DNA of 44,084 nucleotides from Lentisphaeria bacterium (GTDB lineage Bacteria > Verrucomicrobiota > Lentisphaeria > Victivallales > Victivallaceae): the NCBI GenBank assembly GCA_017462015.1, contig JAFTRX010000006.1, positions 1 through 44,084 on the forward strand, in the 5' to 3' direction. A program made the position numbers and the translations under genes. The notes beneath the pieces are model-generated. The model was not told where the DNA came from and did no database searches. It saw only the letters and a list, made by a program, of their open reading frames with translations. Positions 17,267-23,784 of this stretch are shown here, piece by piece. Within the stretch, counting starts at the first letter, position 1; every line of letters begins with the position of its first letter.

Positions 17267-18520
17267 TTACATCCGCTCGATGACCGCCTTGGCGAAGCCG
17301 GAGCAGCTGACTTCGGTGGCATTGTCCGCCAACCGCGCCAGATCGTAGGTGACGACTTTGTCCGCGATCGCCGCTGCGATACCATTGGTAAGCACATCGG
17401 CGGCTTCAGTCCAACCCAGATGGCGCAGCAGCATATCTCCGGAGAGCGCCAGACTGCAGGGATTGACCTTGTCCATGCCCGCGTATTTGGGGGCGGTTCC
17501 GTGGGTGGCTTCAAAGAGCGCGTGACCGGTCATGTAGTTGATGTTGGCTCCCGGAGCGATACCGATACCGCCGACGCAGGCGGCGAGAGCATCGGAAACG
17601 TAGTCGCCGTTGAGGTTGAGCGTGGCGATGACATCGTATTCATCCGGACGGGTGAGGATCTGCTGCAAAAATGCATCGCAGATGCAGTCTTTGACCAGAA
17701 TTTTGCCTTCCGGAGCTTTCCAGTCGCAGTCGGCGGCGGGGATGGCATAATCGGCATACTCTCTGCGCACCAGATCGTAACCCCAGTTTTTGAATCCGCC
17801 TTCGGTGAACTTCATGATGTTGCCTTTGTGGACGAGAGTGACACTCTTGCGCTTGTTGGCAATAGCGTAATCCAGCGCGGCGCGGATGAGGCGTTCACTG
17901 CCTTCCTGAGAGACCGGTTTGATACCGATACTGGAGGTTTCCGGGAAACGGATTTTGGAGACACCCATGGTCTTCTGCAAAAATTCGATGACCTGTTTGA
18001 CTTCAGGAGTTCCGGCGTTCCATTCGATACCGGCGTAGATGTCTTCGGTGTTTTCGCGGAAGACGATCATGTCGGTCTTTTCCGGATGCAGTACCGGTGA
18101 AGGCACGCCTTTGAAATAACGCACCGGACGGACACAGGCGTAAAGGTCAAGTTTCTGGCGCAGAGCGACGTTGATGGAACGGATGCCGCCGCCGACCGGG
18201 GTGGTCAACGGTCCTTTGATGGCGATGAGGCAGCGGGAAATTTCTTCAACGGTCTCATCGGGAAGCCAGATCTCTTCATTGTAGACGGCGTTGGCTTTTT
18301 CACCGGCGAAGATCTCCTGCCAAGCGATGGAACGCTTTTTCCCATAAGCCTTTTCCACGGCGGCATTCCACATCGCAAGCGAAGCGCTGGTGATATCCGG
18401 ACCGATACCGTCACCTTCGATGAAACTGATGATCGGCTGGTCAGGAACCAGAAGTTTGCCGTTTTTATCTGCACTTACATAATCTCCCGCGGCGGGACGG
18501 ACGATGAAAGATTTTGCCAT
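17267..18520 (-). CDS. icd: NADP-dependent isocitrate dehydrogenase
   Basis: A 417-residue protein matching the E. coli-type homodimeric enzyme in length and motifs: FIEGDGIGP near the start, [13 protein letters not shown] with the active-site serine, [23 protein letters not shown] and [17 protein letters not shown]. The Lys-Tyr of PKYAG and the later TYDLARL (Tyr and Arg) are the residues that bind the 2'-phosphate, so NADP is the predicted cofactor. It oxidises isocitrate to 2-oxoglutarate and CO2. AAGGAG lies upstream of the ATG. It heads an operon with wall-shape genes and faces away from a 2-oxoacid:ferredoxin oxidoreductase operon that could use its product. Confidence 0.96.
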   Translation of the reverse strand: MAKSFIVRPAAGDYVSADKNGKLLVPDQPIISFIEGDGIGPDITSASLAMWNAAVEKAYGKKRSIAWQEIFAGEKANAVYNEEIWLPDETVEEISRCLIAIKGPLTTPVGGGIRSINVALRQKLDLYACVRPVRYFKGVPSPVLHPEKTDMIVFRENTEDIYAGIEWNAGTPEVKQVIEFLQKTMGVSKIRFPETSSIGIKPVSQEGSERLIRAALDYAIANKRKSVTLVHKGNIMKFTEGGFKNWGYDLVRREYADYAIPAADCDWKAPEGKILVKDCICDAFLQQILTRPDEYDVIATLNLNGDYVSDALAACVGGIGIAPGANINYMTGHALFEATHGTAPKYAGMDKVNPCSLALSGDMLLRHLGWTEAADVLTNGIAAAIADKVVTYDLARLADNATEVSCSGFAKAVIERM

Positions 18521-18600
18521 AATCTGTTCTCCTTGTATTTGAGTTGTTTTGTCCTAATATTATAATAATATAGCATAGTCAAGATGATATTGCTATACTT
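18521..18600 (-). promoter_or_regulatory. AT-rich promoter region of the icd-mre operon
   Basis: On the minus strand there is a TTGACT box, followed 17 bases later by TATTAG, and several overlapping TATAAT-like hexamers, so the exact boxes are ambiguous. The leader then leads to CAAGGAG before the icd ATG. The neighbouring hairpin element (18623-18940) separates this promoter from the divergent one at 18956. Confidence 0.5.
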
Positions 18601-18622
18601 TAATTGAATAAAAATACAGCTT

Positions 18623-18940
18623 TCTCATAAAAAAACAACCTGCGGCGACGCCTCGTGGGCGCTTCTTACGGGCAAATCGGCGGACTTCCGGCTTCATTAC
18701 ATTACGCCGCGACAAGCATCTTCACACCTTGCCACGGCGGAGCTTCAGCGGAGACGGGTCCTTCTGATTCGCCTTGATTTACCCGCGAGATTGCCCTGAA
18801 AACAAAAAACATCACATCCTTACGCCCGAAAGGGCGCACTTCACACCTTCACATCTTCACGCGCCGGAGGCGCTCTTCACGCAATCAGCGGAACGCTGAT
18901 TGCTCCCCAAAGGCGCCGCCGCAGGTTGTTTTTTACGAGA
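18623..18940. repeat. Dispersed hairpin-rich element, copy 1 (complete, with inverted ends)
   Basis: The element is 318 bp and non-coding. The ends are inverted: TCTCATAAAAAAACAACCTGCGGCG on the left and its near-complement on the right; the 14-base core AACAACCTGCGGCG is perfectly inverted. Inside are nested palindromes (GGGCAAATC with GATTTACCC) and three small hairpins: CGCCC-GAAA-GGGCG (18823-18836), GCGCC-GGA-GGCGC (18861-18873) and AATCAGCG-GAA-CGCTGATT (18883-18901). An 82-base stretch (18680-18761) is identical to 43984-44065 of copy 4. No transposase is present. It lies between the divergent icd and oxidoreductase promoters. Confidence 0.85.
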
Positions 18941-18955
18941 GAGCTGTCAGTTTAC

Positions 18956-18984
18956 TTGACACCGGGCATTTGCGATGGTATATT
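18956..18984 (+). promoter_or_regulatory. Promoter of the 2-oxoacid:ferredoxin oxidoreductase operon
   Basis: TTGACA (18956-18961) and TATATT (18979-18984) are separated by exactly 17 bases, about 48 bases before the first ATG at 19032. This is close to a perfect sigma-70 promoter and suggests strong constitutive expression. Confidence 0.8.
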
Positions 18985-19031
18985 ATAGAGATTTATAGAA
19001 TTTGCCTTAATCAAAACAAGGAGAATAAAAA

Positions 19032-19256
19032 ATGGCGGTAAAAAAATTCAGAATCCGGATCACCGCCGACGAGTGCAAAGGTTGCGGCCGCTGCCTCACG
19101 GTGTGTCCGAAAAAGTTGATTTCCCGCGGACGTGAGTTGAACATTCAGGGATACTACGCTGCTGTTGTGGAAAATCCCGAAGGCTGTATCGGTTGCGGTT
19201 CCTGCTTCTATCAGTGCCCCGAACCCGGTGCTATCACCATCTTTGAGGAGGAATAA
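19032..19256 (+). CDS. 2-oxoacid:ferredoxin oxidoreductase, delta (ferredoxin-like) subunit
   Basis: A 74-residue protein with two 4Fe-4S motifs: CKGCGRCLTVCP (about 17-28) and CIGCGSCFYQCP (about 54-65). It is the typical small subunit that passes electrons from the catalytic centre to free ferredoxin. AAGGAG precedes the ATG by 7 bases. The alpha subunit gene begins 3 bases after its stop. It is the first gene of a three-gene operon of the VOR/KOR type. Confidence 0.92.
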   Translation: MAVKKFRIRITADECKGCGRCLTVCPKKLISRGRELNIQGYYAAVVENPEGCIGCGSCFYQCPEPGAITIFEEE

Positions 19257-19259
19257 ATC

Positions 19260-20315
19260 ATGGCTTATCAGAAACGTATGCTGCTCAAAGGCAACGAAGC
19301 GGCTGTTTACGGAGCTTTGCTCGCCGGTTGCGACTGCTACTTCGGTTATCCTATCACCCCGGCAAGCGAAATTGCCCAGAGCGCGGCTTTGCTTTTCCCC
19401 AAACTCAACCGTACTTTCGTTCAGGCCGAATCTGAAATCGGCGCCATCAACATGGTCATCGGCTGTGTTGCTGCCGGTCGCCGTTCCATGACCGCCAGCA
19501 GTGGTCTCGGTATCAGCTTGAAACAGGAAGCGATCAGTTATCTTGCCGCTTATGAGATGCCTGCGGTTATCGTTGACGTTATGCGCGGCGGTCCCGGTCT
19601 CGGCAACATCGCCCCGGAACAGGCGGACTATTTTCAGGTCGTCAAGGGCGGTGGTCACGGCAGTTACCGCTGTCTGGTCTTCACTCCCAACTCCGTTCAG
19701 GAGATGTGCGACATGACCTTCCAGGCGTTCACCATGGCTGAAAAATACCGCATGCCCGCTTACGTCCTGACTGACGGTGTTATCGGTCAGATGATGGAAT
19801 CGGTCGAACTTCCTGCTGCGGTCAAATATGATTACGATCCCGAATGGAAGATGGGCAACATCATCAACGGCGAAGCCAACTGCATCAGCAGTATCTATAT
19901 GGAACCCAACGATCTGGAAGCACTCAACAAGAAACTTCAGGCGAAGTACAAACTTATCGAAGAAGTCGAACAGTCTGTTGAAGAATTCTATGTTGATGAT
20001 GCTGAAATCGTTATGGTCGCCTACGGAATCAGTTCCCGCGTCGCTCAGGGCGCTTTGGAACAGCTCCGCGCCGAAGGCATCAAGGTCGGTCTCATCCGTC
20101 CGAAGATGGTCTTCCCGTTCCCCAGGAAGAGCTTGAACAGTGCGGTGGAACGCGGTGTCAAAAAGTTCCTCTGCGTGGAACTTTCCGCCGGTCAGCTGAT
20201 CGAAGATGTCCGTCTTGCCATCGAATGTAAGCGTCCTGTCGAACTTTGCAACCGCATGGGCGGCAACTTGCTCACTTGTGACGATGTCTGCGCCGCCGTC
20301 AGAAATATGATTTAA
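19260..20315 (+). CDS. vorB: 2-oxoacid:ferredoxin oxidoreductase, alpha subunit (VorB type)
   Basis: A 351-residue protein with the family signature GYPITPASE (about 29-37) in the domain that completes the thiamine diphosphate site, then QAESEIGAINM and MRGGPGLGNI. The segment from QADYFQVVKGGGHG to DGVIGQMME is typical of the VorB/KorA subfamily. The complex oxidatively decarboxylates a 2-oxoacid to an acyl-CoA and reduces ferredoxin. Whether the substrate is a branched-chain 2-oxoacid or 2-oxoglutarate cannot be decided from sequence. The divergent NADP isocitrate dehydrogenase makes 2-oxoglutarate plausible. Confidence 0.92.
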   Translation: MAYQKRMLLKGNEAAVYGALLAGCDCYFGYPITPASEIAQSAALLFPKLNRTFVQAESEIGAINMVIGCVAAGRRSMTASSGLGISLKQEAISYLAAYEMPAVIVDVMRGGPGLGNIAPEQADYFQVVKGGGHGSYRCLVFTPNSVQEMCDMTFQAFTMAEKYRMPAYVLTDGVIGQMMESVELPAAVKYDYDPEWKMGNIINGEANCISSIYMEPNDLEALNKKLQAKYKLIEEVEQSVEEFYVDDAEIVMVAYGISSRVAQGALEQLRAEGIKVGLIRPKMVFPFPRKSLNSAVERGVKKFLCVELSAGQLIEDVRLAIECKRPVELCNRMGGNLLTCDDVCAAVRNMI

Positions 20316-20327
20316 GGAGATGTGAAA

Positions 20328-21800
20328 ATGAGCGAAAAAGTCAAATTCGGTCGTTCTCCGGTCTTTTTTGAGACCTTCAACCGCCGTCCCGGTCCGATCA
20401 AAAAGAACATGCACTACTGCCCCGGTTGCGGTCATGGTATTCTGCATAAACTGATCGCTGAGGCTGTGGATCATTACGGCATCCAGAAAAACACCAAGTT
20501 CATCTCTCCCGTGGGATGCGCGGTGTTCGCCTACTACTATTTCAACTTCGGCAACATCTCCGTTCCGCATGGTCGTGCGCCCGCCGTTGCTACCGGTGTC
20601 GCCCGTGCCAATCCGGAAGATTATGTTATCAGTTATCAGGGTGACGGCGACCTTGCGGCAATCGGTTTCAACGAATTTCTGCAGGCTGCCAACCGTGGTG
20701 AAAACATCACCGTCTTCTTCGTCAACAACTCCAACTACGGAATGACCGGCGGTCAGATGGCTCCCACCACACTGCCCGGACAGAAGACCACTACCAGTCC
20801 CTATGGCCGTAATCCGTTGACTGAAGGATATCCCACTCCGGTTTGTGAGATCGTCAACGCTCTCACGGCTCCGGTGTACATCGAGCGCGTGGCGCTGACC
20901 ACTCCCGCCCGGATTGCCGCTGCCAAGCGTGCGGTTTACAAAGGTATCCAGAACCTCAAGGAGCGCAAGGGATTTTCTCTGATCGAAGTCGTCTCTCCCT
21001 GTCCGGTCAACCTCAAGATGTCTGCTGAACAGGTCAATGAGTTTATCGAAAAGCAGATGATGAACTACTTCCCCCTCGGCGTGGTTCGCGACAAGACTGC
21101 TGAAACTGAAAGCCGTCCGCTTCCGGCTCCCGTAATCCGCGAAAGTGCCGATGTGGAAAAGATCCTGTTCACTGAAAAACGTAAAGACAGTGTCGCCGCA
21201 GATTTCCGCAACACCTCCAGCATGTTCGATAAAGAGTTGCGCGTGAAGATCGGCGGTTTCGGCGGTCAGGGTATCCTTTCTCTCGGAGTGATGCTTGCCA
21301 ACATGGGAATGCACCGCAACTTCAACGTCAGCTGGATGCCCTCCTACGGACCGGAACAGCGCGGCGGTTCCGCCTGCTGCTCAGTGATCGTCAGCCGTAA
21401 AATGATTCCCTCTCCGATTCTGGAAAGCGGCATCGATCTGATGATCGCCACGACCCAGACGGCGTTGGAAAAGTACCTCCCCGGCTTGAAAGAAGATGGT
21501 ATCCTTATCTACGACAGTTCTGCGGTCAAACTTCCGGAACTTCCGGCGGCCATGCGGACTTACGGAGTTGATGCTATCGACATCGCCGCCACTCAGCTCG
21601 GCAGTGCCAAGTGCGCCAACAGCGTGCTTATGGGTGTGCTGGCTGCGGTGCTTGCTGCCAACGGTCTCAACGAAGCCGATCAGGCGGACTTTGACCGTGC
21701 TTTCGCGGAAGCCGTGGAAGAGAAGTTCGGCAAGAAACCCGGTGCGGTCGAGATGAACGTCAAGGCGTATGAAGCCGGTAAAAAAGCTTTCCAGAACTGA
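20328..21800 (+). CDS. 2-oxoacid:ferredoxin oxidoreductase, fused beta (TPP) and gamma subunits
   Basis: A 490-residue protein combining two subunits that are usually separate. Residues 1-250 are the beta subunit: CPGCGHG (31-37), and the thiamine diphosphate/Mg motif GDGD (105-108) with NNSNYG (133-138). A linker of about 50 residues follows. Residues about 303-490 are the gamma subunit with IGGFGGQGILSLG, MPSYGPEQRGGSA and a CoA-type ending. Start: ATG at 20328, 8 bases after AGGAG, is preferred to GTG at 20322, which is only 2 bases from it. It completes the delta-alpha-(beta-gamma) set, so no gamma gene is missing. A strong terminator follows. Confidence 0.93.
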   Translation: MSEKVKFGRSPVFFETFNRRPGPIKKNMHYCPGCGHGILHKLIAEAVDHYGIQKNTKFISPVGCAVFAYYYFNFGNISVPHGRAPAVATGVARANPEDYVISYQGDGDLAAIGFNEFLQAANRGENITVFFVNNSNYGMTGGQMAPTTLPGQKTTTSPYGRNPLTEGYPTPVCEIVNALTAPVYIERVALTTPARIAAAKRAVYKGIQNLKERKGFSLIEVVSPCPVNLKMSAEQVNEFIEKQMMNYFPLGVVRDKTAETESRPLPAPVIRESADVEKILFTEKRKDSVAADFRNTSSMFDKELRVKIGGFGGQGILSLGVMLANMGMHRNFNVSWMPSYGPEQRGGSACCSVIVSRKMIPSPILESGIDLMIATTQTALEKYLPGLKEDGILIYDSSAVKLPELPAAMRTYGVDAIDIAATQLGSAKCANSVLMGVLAAVLAANGLNEADQADFDRAFAEAVEEKFGKKPGAVEMNVKAYEAGKKAFQN

Positions 21801-21824
21801 ATTTTGGTAAAGTAAATATGCTTC

Positions 21825-21875
21825 AATGAGGCTGTTGCTCACCTTTTTTGAGGTTTTGCAGCAGCCTCATTTTTG
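21825..21875 (+). terminator. Rho-independent terminator of the oxidoreductase operon
   Basis: A stem of about 13 bp (AATGAGGCTGTTGC paired with GCAGCAGCCTCATT, one G-T pair) with a 20-base loop and a T-run, 24 bases after the stop codon. Confidence 0.85.
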
Positions 21876-21880
21876 GTGTT

Positions 21881-22050
21881 GTCTCATTTTTTATGAGACA
21901 TCTAAACTGCGGCGGCGCCTCGTGGGCAATCTTACCGGCAAATCTGCGGACTCATCTTCAGTCGAGGACAATAGTCCACTCCTTCAGCTTCGCCTTGATT
22001 TGCCAGCAACCTTGCCGCACGATCCATCCGCCGATTGCAAACGACTGTTT
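21881..22050. repeat. Dispersed hairpin-rich element, copy 2 (inserted in a duplicated leader)
   Basis: It starts with a GTCTCAT/ATGAGAC hairpin (21881-21899), followed by ACTGCGGCGGCGCC. The core 21915-22033 (119 bp) is nearly one long palindrome: CGTGGGCAA with TTGCCGCACG, and GGCAAATC with GATTTGCC. It shares a 26-base run (AACCTTGCCGCACGATCCAT and on) with copy 3. The flanks on both sides are present, without the 119-bp core, at 2493-2630. It contains no gene. Confidence 0.8.
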
Positions 22051-22144
22051 TTATTCTTGACAAATCACACTCTCTGTTATATATTCTAAAGTAATATAAA
22101 TACAATTTTCTTTCAGAGAATATTCAGTTTCACAAAATTTGGGA
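22034..22144 (+). repeat. Duplicated promoter/leader block, copy B
   Basis: It matches the minus strand of 2493-2595 except for 9 extra bases (AATCACACT) between the promoter boxes and one C in place of TT. TTGACA (22057-22062) and TATATT (22080-22085) are 17 bases apart, which is ideal. The leader includes GAATATTC. The ribosome binding site has decayed to GGGA, and the ATG of the LD-carboxypeptidase gene is 12 bases beyond it. Confidence 0.85.
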
Positions 22145-22156
22145 CATTAACTATTT

Positions 22157-23110
22157 ATGAAAAAAGCTGTTTCGGTAATTCTGCTTCTGACTGTGTTTTG
22201 TTGTTTTGCAGCGGAGAAAAACTCTCCCGTCTGGAAAAATCTCTTTCCCGGCATGAAGACCATTGCGATCTGTGCGCCCGGATTGCCCGGAAAAAGCAGT
22301 GAAGTCGAGCAGGGAATCAACAACTTGCGTGCCGCCGGATATAAGGTCAAACTTATGCCGCACGCCCGGGAAAACGAGGGCATTCGCAAAGAGGTCCACT
22401 GGTCGCGGCGGCTGGCAGATTTCCTTCAGGCATACAACGACCCGGAAGTCGATGCCATCTGGTGTGTGCGCGGCGGCAACCGGTCGATGGAAGTGGCTTC
22501 CCGTGTGGACTGGAGCAAATTGCGCCATCGCAAAATTCCGGTCATCGGGTTCAGTGATATAACTTCGCTCCACTGTGTTATGCAGTTGAACCGCGCCGGA
22601 CATGTTTTTTCCGGTCCGTCACTCACCCAGCTGATCCGGTGCAGTGCCGCATCGGTGTGCTGGTTTTCTCTTGCGGTGAGCAAGGCTGTTCTGCCGGAGA
22701 TCCAGCTTGAAGTATTGCGGGGAAAGGATTGTTCCGGATACGCCACCGGCGGTCATCTTTCTCTGTTCAGCCGTGCCTATCTGCGGAAATTTTCCGCATC
22801 CACCGATGGTAAAATCATCTTTCTGGAATCTCCGCGCGGCAAGATAGAAAAATTTGCGGCAGCTGAATTGGAAAAACTCCGCAAAGCCGGTTGTTTCGAC
22901 CGCTGCGCCGCCATTGTTTTCGGAAATATCAAAGGTAAACCTGAACAGGTCAAAAAACTCCTCTCCGACTTTGCTGCCAAAGTCTCCTGTCCCGTGTACA
23001 CCGGTTTCCCCTACGGACACCAGGCGGAAAATTATCTGCTTGACTTTGAACGCATAGTCTCTATCACCGCAGACGGCAAACTCCGTTTTACCACTCCTCA
23101 TTCCCGATAA
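22157..23110 (+). CDS. Exported LD-carboxypeptidase (peptidase family S66)
   Basis: A 317-residue protein with a signal peptide (first 18-19 residues, ending CCFAAE). Family S66 signs: nucleophile serine in GFSDIT (S133), acidic residue in IFLESP (E224) and histidine in GFPYGH (H288), the expected Ser-Glu-His order; also the GGNRS and GYATGGHLSL segments. These enzymes remove the terminal D-alanine from the tetrapeptide of peptidoglycan, in recycling or, when exported as here, in the periplasm. Cytoplasmic LdcA lacks a signal peptide, so this is a periplasmic form. It has its own promoter, in a leader duplicated before the beta-helix gene. GGGAG/CTCCC just after the stop may be a weak terminator. 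Confidence 0.87.
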   Translation: MKKAVSVILLLTVFCCFAAEKNSPVWKNLFPGMKTIAICAPGLPGKSSEVEQGINNLRAAGYKVKLMPHARENEGIRKEVHWSRRLADFLQAYNDPEVDAIWCVRGGNRSMEVASRVDWSKLRHRKIPVIGFSDITSLHCVMQLNRAGHVFSGPSLTQLIRCSAASVCWFSLAVSKAVLPEIQLEVLRGKDCSGYATGGHLSLFSRAYLRKFSASTDGKIIFLESPRGKIEKFAAAELEKLRKAGCFDRCAAIVFGNIKGKPEQVKKLLSDFAAKVSCPVYTGFPYGHQAENYLLDFERIVSITADGKLRFTTPHSR

Positions 23111-23177
23111 GGGAGACGCTGCTCCCGGGGGAAATTGCCGTTTCGTTGCAGCGGATAAAATATAAGCGTGAAAACGT

Positions 23178-23206
23178 TTGCAAAAGCAGATTTGAAGTGC
23201 TATATT
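23178..23206 (+). promoter_or_regulatory. Promoter of the transhydrogenase-like operon
   Basis: TTGCAA (23178-23183) and TATATT (23201-23206) are separated by 17 bases. Transcription would start near 23213, leaving a leader of about 119 bases before the ATG at 23332. Confidence 0.7.
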
Positions 23207-23227
23207 AGATGTGTGTATTTATAGTTT

Positions 23228-23308
23228 GGGAACATCTTTGCCAAAGTTGTTTCCCGTGGTCATAAAATTAGGCACTGCGGCAGACGGTTCACGCTGCGCC
23301 GCTGTGCC
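23228..23308 (+). promoter_or_regulatory. Structured 5' leader with two hairpins
   Basis: Hairpin 1 (23228-23255) pairs GGGAAC with GTTTCCC and, inside, CTTT with AAAG around a short loop. Hairpin 2 (23271-23308) pairs GGCACTGCGGC with GCCGCTGTGCC, interrupted by one T-T mismatch. The second lies 23 bases before the ATG, whose own ribosome binding site is weak. This could be a regulatory leader; no known riboswitch class is recognised. Confidence 0.5.
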
Positions 23309-23331
23309 GCAACAGCAGGTTATTTGAGTTT

Positions 23332-23784
23332 ATGCAGGAAGAGTTCTCATTTCTCAGCAAAATCGGACGTGAGCCGGGAAACCTTATCAAAGGACTTCAG
23401 GCGATCCAGGCCGCGTACGGCTACGTTTCCGATGATGCCATCCGCGCCGCCGCCGAATATTTCGGCCGTCCGGAAGCCGATGTCGAGGGTGTTATCAGTT
23501 TTTACGCCCAGTTCAAACGGGTCAAACCCGGAAAATTCAAGATTGCCGTCTGTGACGGTACCGCATGTCACCTCAAAGGCGCTCCCCTTATCCATACCTG
23601 GATCAATCAGGAGTTGGGTATCAACCCGGGCGAGACCAGCAGTGACGGACTCTTCTCTCTGGAAACCGTTGCCTGTCTCGGCTGCTGCAGTCTTGCTCCT
23701 GTAATGAGTGTCAACGGCAAGGTTCACGCCAAACTTGACCGCCGTACCATGATGAAAATTTTGAAGGAGTACGCAGCAAAATGA
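23332..23784 (+). CDS. NuoE/HydC-like [2Fe-2S] subunit of an electron-bifurcating complex
   Basis: A 150-residue protein of the thioredoxin-like 2Fe-2S ferredoxin family (24-kDa subunit of complex I, HydC, HndA). The four cluster cysteines are in CDGTAC and CLGCC. The N-terminal helical part (about 1-70) has the usual IKGLQAIQAAYGYVSDD and FYAQF pattern. It would relay electrons to or from the FMN subunit encoded directly downstream, which overlaps by 4 bases. First gene of the operon; ATG at 23332 chosen because no better ribosome binding site is present upstream in frame. Confidence 0.93.
   Translation: MQEEFSFLSKIGREPGNLIKGLQAIQAAYGYVSDDAIRAAAEYFGRPEADVEGVISFYAQFKRVKPGKFKIAVCDGTACHLKGAPLIHTWINQELGINPGETSSDGLFSLETVACLGCCSLAPVMSVNGKVHAKLDRRTMMKILKEYAAK

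Noticed and set aside
19011-21314. 767-codon minus-strand frame
   Set aside because: Antisense to the oxidoreductase genes, which have unmistakable Fe-S and TPP motifs.
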